64,000 nt of DNA from contig NC_083648.1 in NCBI RefSeq assembly GCF_963576545.1, forward strand, positions 11,976,739 to 12,040,738. The letters are read 5' to 3'. The notes below the pieces were generated by a model, which saw only the letters and a list, made by a program, of their open reading frames with translations, made no database searches and was not told the DNA's origin. Below are positions 46,914 to 59,472 of this stretch, piece after piece. The DNA is from Limanda limanda. Taxonomy: Eukaryota; Chordata; Actinopteri; Pleuronectiformes; Pleuronectidae. Both the position numbers and the translations under genes were made by a program. Numbering within the stretch: position 1 is the stretch's first letter; each line of letters begins with the position of its first letter.

Positions 46914-48261
46914 TTAAGCCATTGTGAATTTTACTAGATTTATTTTGATAAAATATAAATTTAAGTTAAATAAATGTGTGAGAATACGTACAATTGTTTT
47001 TTTATTACACAATAGTAGTATTTTAACGCATCAAAAATCAACAATTTGCTTTAACCGTCAACGTTAAAGCTATTTTAAAGCTCATTATTACTAGTAAAAT
47101 AATAAATGAGCCTCAACAAAGCTAAACTAATGGTAGATTAAAAGTCTTTATTGTGACATGACAGCTGACCGTTGTACACAACGTTATCGACTGCTCCTTA
47201 TTGTTGCATGTCAGAGTCTTTCAGCCATTCTTTAATCTTTAATATTCCTCCATAGTTCTCTTCCAAAATAATTGCATCATCAGTGGACTTGTCTCAAGAG
47301 AACGCTGCAGGAAAGCACAAAACAAAAAAAAATAAAAAATAGATCAGTCTTGAAAAGCACGGACATTCCTTTAATGTCTACCCAGCAGCAAATGGTATAT
47401 AATTTAGACCCCGGCCATAAAATGGCTTCTTAAAAGAAACACCAATTACATCCAGCAGCTGTCTGTTGTGATGACACCAGAAGAAACAATTGGTAGACTG
47501 GGGAGCAGATACTTGGATGAGCTGAACCAAATCCTTCTTCCCATCAAATGAAAGAAGAGGAAACACAAACCACATCAAGCTCTCCCCCTCTCCCCTTGCA
47601 CCGCAGCTTCTCCACTGTCGAGATGATTCTTTTATTTATTACAGTTTTCACTGAAATCGCAGAAAGAGTTTTATCTAATCAAAAAACCTTTTCTTTTTTG
47701 CATGTTTTCTATTCTTGTTGTTTTGGCCTTTTTCATTATTTTGCCTTAGGAACGGGTTCAGCTGGACTCGGGTGCCAATGAGATGTACGCACACAGACAT
47801 CTTCAGTGTTTCTGTCTTGCAGCCGCAAACAGACTTTTCAGAAACTATCCTTGCCAGGTGCATTCAAGGACTCTTCAGTTCTCAAGAACAGGTCGTTATC
47901 TGCGGAAAGGCATCGCACCGAGGAGCTACATTGTCAGAAAATCCTATTCAAAGGCTAAACAAGCAAACCGTTGTGAAAGAAGCTTATGCAATTTGCCTTG
48001 TTTTTTGTTTTTTCTTGATACTGAAAGATTCAGCAGGCATAACGTGAGAGTCAAATATCAGGGCGTCCTTGAACACACTAACAAGCCGAGTTTTCTGGAC
48101 AGTTTCTGGTCCCTTAAGAGAAAACCCAGTCAAAACTTGGACGAGATAAATAAAGAAATACAGAGTTTTAAATCTTTAAAGCTGTATTTTTTCATGCTGT
48201 GCTACGAAGGCAAGTAGAACAAAATTTAGGATAAAAATATTATTCAAATTATCTCTACATT
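46914..48261. other. Intergenic, no gene supported
   Basis: AT-rich. An open frame of 144 codons at 47783-48217 (+) has no recognisable domain, and overlapping frames of similar length exist. Confidence 0.45.
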
Positions 48262-48400
48262 AAGAGTCTCTCAATTCAGGGACGGCATCCTTCGAAGGAC
48301 CCGACCCACGAAGGTCTCCTAGGACCAGGTAGACATGGTGATGCAATCGCCCTTCGAATGCAGCCTCTGAAGGACGCAGCTCCGCACTGAGACAGAGCTA
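48262..48400. mobile_element. Short non-autonomous element, TCTCAATTCAGGG family, copy 2
   Basis: The left end is GAGTCTCTCAATTCAGGGAC followed by GCATCCTTCGAAGGACCC. The right end CTGAAGGACGCAGCTCCGCA, then CTGAGACAGAGCT, gives AGCTCTGTCTCAGTGCGG on the other strand. The ends therefore form imperfect inverted repeats. An hAT-like origin is plausible; the class is not certain. Confidence 0.5.
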
Positions 48401-49156
48401 TTGTCACATATTAATATGTACAGTATATATTGTCCTGTGAGATATTAGAGTTGTAATTGTCTTGAAATTATTTGATCCTCTCTTGACGCCACAGCATTAT
48501 TCTGATGTGATTTTTACCTTCTTAACTTTTAACCTAATCTCTGAAGTTTGATATATCTCCTAAAGTTCCACAACATTAAAATGAATAATGCGCCGCTGAA
48601 GCTCGCATAGCGTCAGGCTCCTGAGGCGCTGTGTCTGTTTATTTCCCAGAGTGCAGTTTGTAAAGGAAATTGGTTTATACTTATGAGCCATTGATCCACA
48701 GAGAGCGGTACAGTTTGTCATTCAGTAGGTCGCTCGGACAGGGGGATGGAGAGATAGGGGGGAGACTCCGGGGAGAGACAGATCCAGATAAGTTGCTTCC
48801 GCTATCGCTATCAGGATAGTATAGGAAGACATGCTGTGAGGAAGGATAGGAATGACTCGCTGCTAAAAGAGATTGACCAGAAATGCTAAATTTCATTGGT
48901 TCGGATGCTCAAAGGTCTTAACTGCTAGGCAGGCACAGATGAGCAAAGAAAAAAAAAACACATCGCTTTTTAAATAAGAAATGTGCGCAGCTTCTTTTTT
49001 GTCTAGATTTAGGACATGGAAAAGAAACTGGGTTGAATTTTCCTTTTCCCCACATGCTTGGATGAGACTTCCGAATCAGACGATATGAAGCTCCTCTGCA
49101 TTTAGAAAAATGCCTCTGATGTAAATTTTATGAAAAGCTTTTGAAGCTCACTAGAT

Positions 49157-49164
49157 ATGCAAAT
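49157..49164 (+). promoter_or_regulatory. POU octamer motif
   Basis: Exact ATGCAAAT in repeat-poor sequence. Weak evidence on its own. Confidence 0.25.
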
Positions 49165-49341
49165 GAAGCCATTGGAAAGTGAGACTCTTCTCCGAACACT
49201 TGCTGAACTAATGACTTTAATGAACAAAAGAATCATATAGCGATAAAATATTAAAAAGGTAGGTTCTGAAGGACATAAGGTTTTGATGTGAAGAACTTTT
49301 TTCTACTGCACACCAGCCAATGAGGAAACTGTGATGGTTTG

Positions 49342-49342
<1 letters not shown>

Positions 49343-49391
<49 letters not shown>

Positions 49392-49398
49392 ACACACA
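49343..49398. repeat. (CA)22 microsatellite
   Basis: Uninterrupted CA to 49386, then one GACA interruption and six more units. Confidence 0.95.
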
Positions 49399-51449
49399 GT
49401 GCAGCTTACAGATGGACAGTGGAGAATTGCACTCGCTGCAGGGGAGGTCTGAGACGACTCTATGACCTTTTGATACGGTTTCCACAGGAAGAACCTGGAA
49501 GCTGTTGTAACTGATATAATGGACATGAATTCAAGCTCCACGCAGCTGCTACTGTTGTTGAGGCAGAAACAACCACATTTTCAAACCAAGCTCTCGAGAC
49601 TACAAGGGGGAGAACATTTCATTTCAAAAACTTTTTGGATGGAGTTTCACTTTAGAAGAAATATATGTCACTTTTCCTTAGTAACAGCTCTCAATCACAT
49701 TTAGAGTCCTCAGGGGCATCGATTTATATATACATTTATTTTGATATATACAGCCTCTTAGCTAATAAGTTTTCATGCCAATAACTTCCTACATTGGAGA
49801 TCACAGAGCTAGCCATAGGAATTAATGCACTTCTGATTGACCTGGATGTGTGTAAACGAGGCGTGACTGTTACGTTGTTTAAAACAGACGCATCTCTTTT
49901 CGCACATGAAGGCAGCATAACAAGCCTTTCATTGTTTTTGTGGGTGAGGTGACAGTGGTGGTGGTCAAACTAGTCAAATGTCAATAATTAGACTCAAGAC
50001 TCTTTATTTTTTTAGCAACATGCATGTGAATCCCTTTCTTTTAGTTCTTGTCCCTGGATGTTTGAAGTTTGTGCATGAGACGGGAATGCATACGGCTTTA
50101 TTATATTGTAATGAGCGGGTATAAAGTATAAAATATTCTTTAAGGCAAGAATATTTCCGACACAAGCGATGCCGTCTTTGTGCATCTGAAGTTTGCGCTG
50201 CAGCGATCAGGGTTTGGACGAAAAGATATATTTACACACGCACATACATATATTAGCGAAATAAAACATAGCGTGGATGCGAATGTCTTTTCATGCTTTT
50301 GAGGCAGCGAGGGAATTGTATCCGCCTCAGCCTACATTTTGCCCCAAAGGACGAAGTTATATCTGCAGATACATTATATTAGATTTTTCTGCATTGCACA
50401 AGATGAATTAACTTGATAAATGTCTTATTTGCAGAGCGGCAGCGCAGCCTTTTGAGGAGGAGATTGCAGAACTTGTGATGCCCATGCTCCACTATCAGCA
50501 TTCACAATATGTCATTACATACTCCAGCCTCAGAAGAGCCATTCATGCTAATGGAAGTAATTACACAGAAATTATAACCTGTCTGAGAGAACGACTACAA
50601 ATGAGCAGGCATGTGACTGAAATAGGTTCTCCTCATACAATCAACATGTCTATCTGTGTACAACACGCTTAACCACTGTGCTCGCTGTGTCAGTGTTCTT
50701 AACCACAGAGTTGAGAGGAAGGGAGAAGACTGACATTTCCATAATCTTACATGAACGCTGACTTTGACCTTGTGTTACTTAATACCCAGCACAGCTCAAC
50801 ACTTGAAAGAACTCTTATCTCCATTTTGATGAAGTTCAGAGGAGGGGAAGTGGATTCATCCATTTTCCCCCATGGAAATCCTGAAGGTTAAAATCTACTC
50901 ACTCGATATTTAATGCATGATAGTGAATCTGATATCAGTGGTAATAAAGCTATCCTTTTTGTAGTGTTACAGAGCTCGGTCTGATAGTAAGGTACCAGGG
51001 TTTGCTAAATTTGGTCCTGAAATGGTAGAGACGGGATTATTTCTGAAAGATATTTATTAAAATCTCAAATTCCCATCCTTAGAATCCTCATTTCAGCCCG
51101 GTGCGCTTCTCCAGCTCATGAGCTGACACTGAATTGACTGTGTAAGCTGAAAACCGAAGAAAAAGGTTAGAAAGAGGGAAGAGCAGAAAAGAAGTGACAG
51201 GGGAATAAAATGAAAAAAGAAAAAACCCTAACACAATCTACGGCACTCAACAAGCTGCTAGGCCGTATGACCTGCTGCATAAAACGAGCATATGTCTGTG
51301 AAATATAAGCACTTTGTCATTTACGAGGCAGTGTTTCTAAAAGGACAGTATTATTGTCAGTGTCTTTCAAAATTTATATGCAATTTGCCTAATGTATCTG
51401 ATCTGCCACGTGTATGCTTAAGGTTTGGTCACTGTTTAATACCTTTGCT

Positions 51450-51655
51450 TTTGTCTGTTATTTAGAAGGATTACACACAAACTACTGATTGAATACCACA
51501 AAAAAAAAAGGAGTTGTGAAAAAATCAGATATATTTAAGGGAATAATATTAATGAATGTGTGCAACGAAGTGCAAATCCAATTAAAAATCTGGATCTAGT
51601 GAATTTAAATGGCTTCATAGGGGACCGCTGGGCCTTGGCCTATGCTCTCTCAGTG
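51450..51655 (+). repeat. Dispersed repeat family R1, partial copy
   Basis: GATTACACACAAACTACTGA, TTTAAGGGAATAATATTAATG, GTGTGCAACGAAGTGCAAAT, AATCTGGATCTAGTGAATTTA and GCTGGGCCTTGGCCTATGCTC, in R1 order, with the middle deleted. It ends ~10 bases before the 51667-53251 element. Confidence 0.75.
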
Positions 51656-51666
51656 TAACATAAAAT

Positions 51667-53251
51667 AATAATAACTAGGGCTACGTTGTAGCACTAACGG
51701 GCCGAGCACATGCGCGTTCCAAGTCTGTCGCGGTCGGGGAAGAGACAGCGTTCGATGACCAAGCGCTTGTCTCCGCGTTGCATGCGTTTGCGCACAAATT
51801 AAATGCTTCACTTCCTGTAGCCAGTAGGTGGCGCTGTGATTTTAAGTCATGGTGTCTTTGTAGATGTCATCAGGTCGTGACTCTTGTCTTACATGTCTAG
51901 TTTGGACTTGATTGAACCAAATATGCCTGAGATACAGAAGCTCGTGTTTGGATGGCGTGCAATCAAACTTTGACGCCAGGCCAGGGTCACATGGTATATC
52001 GAAATGTTAAAATTCAAATAACTTTAGATCTCCATCTTCTTGTGAAGACACTCATCTTAATTTTAAGTTGATCTGATGAAAGCTCTACGACCAGTATATC
52101 TAGTAAATATGCTGAATATGGCCAAAATGGCCACCAAATCCAAAATGGCCGGCTTCCTGTTTACTCTAGCATATCTATCCAAGAGACTTATTTCTTTGTC
52201 ATGAAAAGACACATGTCCCCGTCGATTTTCGTAGCTGTAGGCCAATCGTAGTGCCGGGGCTACCCTTTAGAGGGCGCTAGTCAGTTATATTGCCACGCCC
52301 ATTCCTTAAACCCGTCTGACAGCTTTCAGGGGGGGGCTGTTGACACACACATGTAGTTTGAGGGAGATTGAACCTTGAACACCGAAGTTATAGCAATTTC
52401 GTGTGTCATGGCGAATTGATGAACTTTGATGCCACGCCATTAATATGGCGTTTGACGAAAAGCCACAGTAATCTTATATCTTCATTATCAATGCCTTGAG
52501 ACCCATTTGACATAGTTTCACATGGTTGTGCAAAGGGGATGAGGAGAAATACTTCCAAGTGTGAGACGTACCAAAAACAAGACATTTCCTGCTGTCACCA
52601 GGGGGCACTGCGATTTTAAGTCACGATTTCTGTGTTGTTGTCTTCGGGTTGCGACTTTTGTCTTCTGTGTGTAGTTTGGACTTGATTAGACCAAATATGT
52701 CCAAGATACAGACGCCCGTGTTTTGATGGCGTTTAATCAAACTTTGACGCCACGCCACGGTCACAGGCTCTGACGAAAAGTTGATTTTTTTGATAACTTT
52801 AGTACTCCATATTGTTGTGATGAGACTCGTCTAAATTTTAAGTTGATCCGATGAAAGCCCTACGACAAGTACATCAAAGTAAAAACGTGGAATATCGCCA
52901 AAATGGCGACTAAATCCAAAATGGCGGACTTCCTGTTGCTTTTTTCATAACGCACTGAGAGGCTTTTTTGTGCATCTGGTTATGATACACAACTAGGTAT
53001 TTTTTTTGTGAGGATCGGTGAATGTTAAATGAGGGGCTTATCCGTAGGTGGCGCTATTGAGCTATTTTGCCACGCCTATTTCCAAATACTACAGAATATG
53101 GCCATTTTCACACATTTCTAATTTACTGCAAAGTTTAGAAACTTTTTGAGCATGGGAAAGCCCTCAAAAAGCCAATTTAACTTGGCGGAGAATAATAATA
53201 AGAATCATTTCAATTTCAACAGGGCCTCCCACCGGAGGTGCTCGGGCCCTA
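51667..53251. mobile_element. Non-autonomous transposon-like element with two internal 774-bp units
   Basis: The left part has AATAACTAGGGCTACGTTGT and GGGCCGAGCAC. The right end has GGTGCTCGGGCCCTAATAAT, whose reverse complement shares GGGCC-CGAGCAC with the left. Internally GTAGTTTGGACTTGATTAGA-type, AAATATG(C/T)C(T/C)GAGATACAGA-type, CAAACTTTGACGCCA and CAAAATGGC modules appear twice, ~774 bases apart (for example GATTTTAAGTCA at 51838 and 52612). No protein frame persists. I recognise it as a common percomorph repeat; the superfamily is unassigned. Confidence 0.8.
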
Positions 53252-53689
53252 ATAATCCTTGAAATAATGATTGCATGACATTATATTATGTGTTTCTAAA
53301 CCAACCAATAAATATAAAAAACTAAATCAATAATTTTCATCGAATGTTAAGTCAGTGGATCTAAATACCTAAATGATCCTTTTTTCAAAATAATCAATCG
53401 TTTCATTTGCTCCGTGTTTAATTAGGCTGAAGAGAGTGAAAAAAATAAAACTGAAATTTATTATTCTTGTTGCTAATTGCTCAAAAGCCACAACTCCTGA
53501 AGGAAATGCTATTTGTATGTATGAACACCAACAACAAATGAACAACAATCCAAGTTGAAAACAACGACCAAAAGAGCCCTGATAATTCACAGAACTCGTT
53601 GTTCCTTTCAATCCTCTGAATATTTGATAGATTACCGTTTTAGGTCGTGAGGGGTTTTGGTATTTATAATTCAACACAAAAAGCCATAC

Positions 53690-54140
53690 ATCCACGTGGG
53701 ATTCACCCATGCATGGAGCTCATTATAATAAAGAGCGATGCTTCCAATACAAACGCATATGTCATGGCTAATTGGAGCTGAAGATACCTTAACTGTCGCC
53801 GGGCTCAACTGCGACCCTGGCATTTTCCGAGAGAACAACGTCATGGACCTTTATGATGGGTCACACAGTTTTTTTAAAAACAGATTCATAATGAGTGGTT
53901 GGAGTTTAAAAGCTGAGGGACCAGGGTATCACTGAACCCCCAACACTGACTGATATAACACAGTTAAATTATTCATTTGAAGTAATAGTCTTGCTGATGA
54001 AATATTCATCATTCTGTAATGAGGGATGTATTGATTTAAATAGCAGCACTTTGTTGAAAGCCCCGGCTTTAGCCATGGAAGAAGAAGAAGAAGAAAAAAC
54101 TGAGAAATAATGAAAGGTCTTCTGCAGATCATCTTCTTTT
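53690..54140. promoter_or_regulatory. Candidate conserved non-coding element
   Basis: Complex sequence with CCATGCATGG, an E-box CATATG near 53757, GGCTAATTGGAGCTG and ATTATTCATTTGAAG words. A (GAA)n run at 54077-54095 is the only simple sequence. Inference only. Confidence 0.28.
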
Positions 54141-54479
54141 ATTTTACCAGCACTGAGCACTTGTACTGATTACTAATCAGACACTCGTGTATGAAAAGTA
54201 GAGAAATCACGACACCTTCATACAGTAGATTAGATATCAGCAGTTACTGATAATGAAAACACCGTTACTCTTTATTGCATCATTCCATTGTGATATGAAA
54301 TTTGCCCCGAGCACTAAATTGTGCGGACTAATCAATGACCACTTGTTGCTGCGATTCCGTGTTATGAATTTAAAAAGAGGATTTTCATATCACTTCAGAA
54401 TAATTCATTCTTTCAGAGACTTTTCTTCTTTTTTTTAAATAGTGATGAGGATGCTGTGCTTTGGTTAGAAAAATATCTA

Positions 54480-54790
54480 TTAAACCAGATGTATTCCAAA
54501 AATTGTTTGGGGACCTGCACCAAATTGCACAAAGATCAAAAAGATCCTAAGCCTGCCTGTTTCTTCTCATCAAGATCCATGAATTATTCTCTGAGAAATA
54601 AACGAAAATGTTGAAAGACACTCGCAATATTTAAGAAATCGCTCGTTCCTTGGGTCATGCCCCAGCCCTCCACACTGTTTCCTGGGAAGTAGTTCAGAGG
54701 ATATTATGTAATCTTCCTAACTAACAACCAACAAACAAATCAGATGACAACATTTCTTCTGTGGTTGAGATACACATCCTAAACATTTGA
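54480..54790 (-). repeat. Dispersed repeat family R1, reverse copy
   Basis: GACCTGCACCAAATTGCACA, CATCAAGATCCATGAATTATTCT and ACAACCAACAAACAAATCAG are the reverse complement of R1 words, in the same order as the reverse copy at 13270-13645. Confidence 0.75.
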
Positions 54791-55339
54791 CTTTCCATCC
54801 ATTTTGCATCTCCTGGTCATTTCTAGCTGAACCTCATACAACAGAAGAACTCCAACACTTGTGTACCGTTACACTGGGAGTTCAGGCATAACAACAGCCA
54901 ATGCTAACATTCTGAGGAAAGTAGAGCAGATAGTAAGTGTTTTTCCAACTCCCTAAATCATACTTAATTTGTCCCCAGCTTTTCATACTGTCACAGGTGC
55001 GGCTGCAAATTAGCTTGGATTACTACTGTTGAGTTATTTAAAGCCGCAGTCTGTTTTTGTTTTACAGTTCAACGGATTTTTGTGTTTTAAAATGCTGGAG
55101 ATGCATCTGTTGACATAGAAAAGCACCAGTGTTGTTTTCCTATGATGGGGAAACTAATACACATCTCTCGGCAAAATGCAACGACGTGACGAGCTTTCTT
55201 CTCCTGCTGTGTCGGAGCATAAACAGCGTTACTGAGAACTGAAATCCTGATCGCGGCTTTGATCTTCATGCGGCATCGCTGTCACTGTTGGCAAGTCCTG
55301 TCAAGAAATTGCCGTTTGTGTGAAACATGATATCGGACA

Positions 55340-55990
55340 GATTTTCAGACACTTTATGGCAGGGAACAAGAGCCTCAGGATAATTGTGCATACTGCAGAG
55401 GAAAACGTGGCGTAGCACAGAATGGCAGCGTTGAGTGCCAAACTTACAGGGGGGTGTAATTTAAGGAAGTAGGAGGGGCCCCATTTGTCTTAGGTAAGCA
55501 CCAACCTACATCTTTTTCAAGGCATAAACTGCTGATTAAACATGACATACGGCGGGGTTCGAACAGGGCCTCAGAGAATTATGGCACAATCATAAACAAG
55601 TAAGAAAATGTGTCCCTGCTGGCTGGAATTAATTAAAATACAATGCCGCTGCATTTCTTTATTCAGCAGAATCAGGGAGGATGAATATCCAGTTGTATGC
55701 ATTTGGGAGCAGGTGATTAAATATAATTATGTTGGATTTAAATGCAGAAGTTTGCCCTTCGTATTTGTAGCAACATTAGTGTCGTACTCCCGCTGGAGAG
55801 TGAATTTAATTTCTTATAAAGCAGGAAATCAGCAGTAGATGAAATGGCATTGATGGCAAGGAACCCAGATTAGATTGTGCAAAATTGAATAGATAACTCA
55901 CTGGTTCCTTACAAACAGGAACTGTTTCTCTTGCATTTCAAAGGCAGAATTAGATTAGATAAAATCACATTTTTAAATGCCGGTAAATGT
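55340..55990. promoter_or_regulatory. Candidate conserved non-coding block
   Basis: Long, complex, repeat-free stretch with GGAATTAATTAAAATACAATG, AAATATAATTATGTTGG and TAGATTAGATAAAATC words. Inference from appearance. Confidence 0.27.
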
Positions 55991-57737
55991 TTTGAATGCA
56001 GCCCAAGCTGACCCTTGTGATAACTTTATTTCAATAAAAATCCATGGGACTGTTTTTACGTGTATTAAATAAGACGTCAGCACTTGAGCAGGAGCAGAAA
56101 TGCCCATCTGCCTGTACATCATTCTATTTCATTATTATAGTGCCACAAACAAACAAAATGATAAAAAGATGTCCTGCTTGTAATATAGTGGGGTTTTCAT
56201 TGTATTTATTCTTCCAGCTGCAGTTTGATGTGAGGTCCCTGCGTGGGGCTTCCAGGGGGAGAGAGGGTTAAAAAAAAAAACTTCACTGTAACAACCACAC
56301 AATTAGATGAGAAAACAGAGGGCTGTAACACAGTTGCTGCACTTTACCTGCTGTTTGTGCGAGTGTCTCCCACAGTGAATGTTTACTAGTTCATGCTTTC
56401 CTCCCATGGCCCTTATAGCAAACACAGGAAAATCATACCACTGGAGAAAAAAGCCCACAGGATATTCCTTCTTGAGACCCAAGTGAAAATCAAACTTTAT
56501 TTATATCACTTCATGAAAACTGCTAAAAAATAATAAAGCAAATAACAGAAAACAAAAATTCTAACTTTAGAAAGATAACCTTTTTGATGTGTTGCATATG
56601 GCTGCAATATTATTTGTTGTCAGGAGCGCTCATGCCATGTTGCAGATAAAGACGTCAACGCGCTTTGACATGACGGCGTGGTTCTGCTTTTTGGGACGCT
56701 CCCTGCTGCTGCTGCATAGCAAAGGATGCAGGAAAACAGCAGGATAATAAATAATATGCAGAGGGCACTGCAAACAATCCCCAAATGGGAATAAACTCAG
56801 AAATAAAGAGACACCAGGTTGCATACAAAGGCTGGAATGGAGGAGGCTTCTGCCAATAGCATCAGAGGCACTGTTTGGAATTTCAATCAGACGCACCTTT
56901 GACATCCACAGCTTCTCAGGAACTTTGTTGATGGCCGGTGGTGTAGTTGTGTTGTTGTTTTTGTCTCGCAGTTTGTTTGGTCCGTACGGCAGCGATGCGG
57001 GCGCTGAGAGTGTGTGTCTGTTTTGAAAGTGATGCTCACCGAACGCTAATTTGTTTGACATTTCCTCCGGAGTCTGCAGGGTGACTGGAGAACGGTTTAA
57101 GGAGGTTGGAGAACAATCACTTGATTGGTTGCGAAGAGAGAGGAGGAAGCTGCGCTGGAGGAGCCAAGTGATGAGACGTGCTCCGGCCCCGATTGATTGA
57201 TATTCTTCAGTTAGAGGTTGCGTGTTGCATGACGGGAAAGAGAAGCAGCAGAGTGAGGGCATTGCTCACAAAGAAGAGATGGGGGAGAGGTGGGTTGTTG
57301 TTGGTCGTTTGAGGTCAAGAGGGATGAAGCAGAACAAAAAGCTGAACCAGTATTTGATCTCATTCATGTAGAGCTCAGTTAATGTTTTGCTTGAGATGTC
57401 TTTTGGTTGTTGTTCAGGGCTCAACAGGTAATTCTATAGGAAGTTAACGGTTTGATATATATGGAAATAGATCATTCAATAATGTGTGTAGTGAATACAT
57501 GAATACAAATCTCAAGTGGCATGTTACTCCTCAGCCTTGTAGCATGACATTTCATTTTTTCCGACAGTTGAAAGATAAAAGCAGAATAAAGTTCAGCCTT
57601 GTAATGGATCAATATAACTTTTTTTCTTTTCTAAAGATGGACTCATTCATGGCTGCTGGTGAAAGCAGTGTCTCTTTTGAAGGTACCCAGCTGACCTTCA
57701 GCTCTAGTAAGTCACATAATTGAATTTTTGAAGTGGA

Positions 57738-58091
57738 AAAAAAAGAAGAAAAAAAACACACATGCTAAAGTAACTTTCTGAAAGAGCAAATAACAAAGAA
57801 CAGAATTCCTTTTAATAGATGAAAAGTTAAAATAACAGGTAATGAACGAAGCCTCTCTCGGTTCAATACAAAGTGGATTTGCCACCACAGCCTTTCCTTT
57901 CCTTGGTGGCTAAAAAAAAAAAGAAGAAAAAAAACACTGATGCTAAAGTAACTTTCTGAAAGAGCAAATAACAAAGAACAGAATTCCTTTTAATAGATGA
58001 AAAGTTAAAATAACAGGTAATGAACGAAGCCTCTCTCAGTTTAATGGAAAGTGGATTTGCCACCACAGCCTTTCCTTTCCTTGGTGGCTAA
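57738..58091. repeat. 178-bp tandem duplication, two near-identical copies
   Basis: TGCTAAAGTAACTTTCTGAA begins at 57763 and again at 57941. Both copies run through AAAGTTAAAATAACAGGTAA and the end TTTCCTTTCCTTGGTGGCTA. They differ at only a handful of positions (for example CGGTTCAATAC versus CAGTTTAATGG). A shorter TTTGGTGGCTA echo follows at 58100. Confidence 0.95.
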
Positions 58092-59437
58092 GTTTAGCTT
58101 TTTGGTGGCTAGTGTTGGCAAGCTTCACATGTAGGTATTGCTCTGTAAGTTACCAAGTAATTCATGATTAATAATATTACTTTTATACTAAACAAATAAT
58201 AATATAGTACAATCATCAACTTCTGTAGAACCATCATAAACTACAAGCTACAAGGTGCTTCATAAAATTAAATAAAAACTATATATTGATGCAAAAAACC
58301 TTGAGAGAATAAAGAATAAACTTGACAATCAAATAAATATTACTATAAAAAGGACCAGTCTATACGGGTGAGTTATTTAACTGCTTTTCAAACTGTGATT
58401 CTTTTGATATGCTGATCAGTGAATACAAATTTAACAAAACCAAGAATTACAAAAGAGAGCTCTGAAGGACACTCCAGAAATATTTAAAATCAACCACTGA
58501 TTGTTTCCTTTGAAATAATCCATGGCCATCATCCATTATTAAAATCAAATATTGACAGCTCTATTATCCACTATTATGGTAGTTCAGGCAACAAATGGTT
58601 TTAAATTTAGAATGTAGAAGAGAAAAAAAGTATTCAATATGGAAAATTATGTGTTGTTGCTGTGTATTGCAGTGTAGTGTCTATATTTACATTTAATGTG
58701 CGAGTTATGTTATTTTCACCGTTGATTTTAATGTCGTTGTGATCACTAATTACTGTCTGGTAACGATCTGCTCTCTTATTTTAAGAGCATTTGTTTTGTC
58801 GCCTGATCAAACACAAAGTGAAAGGTTTTGCTCATTAAACTATCACTAAAGGTCTTTGATCGTGTGTGTTTTCATGAGCTTAGTGTGAAATGACCGCTTC
58901 CTCATTCATTTCACCGATGTTCTTTCAACAACCAGCCAGTCCTGATCCATTGTATGTACAGTGTACAGTGAATACTGAGTGCACAGTATCATACTGTGTA
59001 ACTGATGCATTGCTAGTGGGTTTATATTCTTGTCTTGTGATACAATGGTGGGTGTGTGTGTGCTTGTGCCATTATTGAATCTGAATTCCAGATTGGGAGG
59101 AATTTAGGCATCAAATTTTGACCATTGTGAGCAGAGAAAATCGATCACCATAAGAATATTTTTCTAACAATGACAAGGAAATTAGCGTAAAGTGCAAAGC
59201 AAAAGGGTTGAGTGGATACAATTGATTTGGTTGCAGATGATAAGACAATTGTGACAAATAAATAAACAGAACCAGAGGTTTGCTGTTTACTCATATGTCA
59301 AGTAATGCCCATTTCACTGTTCATTGGTTTTCGGTAATAGGGTTGCATGCATGTTCTCAGACCCAAACTTTAGTACATAATTTATTTTATTTAAATATAT
59401 TATGGTTAAAACAAATTAGTTTCACAAGTACAAGACA
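58092..59437. other. AT-rich intergenic, no gene seen
   Basis: Low-GC, neutral-looking sequence with short open frames only. Confidence 0.5.
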
Positions 59438-59472
59438 GGTACACCGATCAGCCACAACATTAAACGTGGTTA
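59438..59472 (+). repeat. Fragment of a common fish repeat
   Basis: GTACACCGATCAGCCACAAC followed by ATTAAACGTGGTTACAG matches the opening of a very widespread teleost repeat as I remember it. Only ~35 bases remain. Confidence 0.5.

Larger units (their letters stand above)
48401..51449. other. Intergenic, mostly unique, one (CA)n array
   Basis: Contains the microsatellite 49343-49398 and a POU octamer ATGCAAAT at 49157-49164. The stretches 48890-49260 and 50400-50680 are complex and repeat-poor. No gene recognised. Confidence 0.4.
53252..57737. other. Intergenic, candidate regulatory DNA and one R1 copy
   Basis: Repeat-poor blocks at 53690-54440 and 55340-55990, with an R1 copy between them. 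A 210-codon open frame (56630-57262, minus) has no recognised domain. A GAA run lies at 54077-54095. Confidence 0.4.

Noticed and set aside
47783..48217. 144-codon open frame
   Set aside because: No recognisable motif; overlapping frames of similar length exist and the region is AT-rich intergenic DNA.
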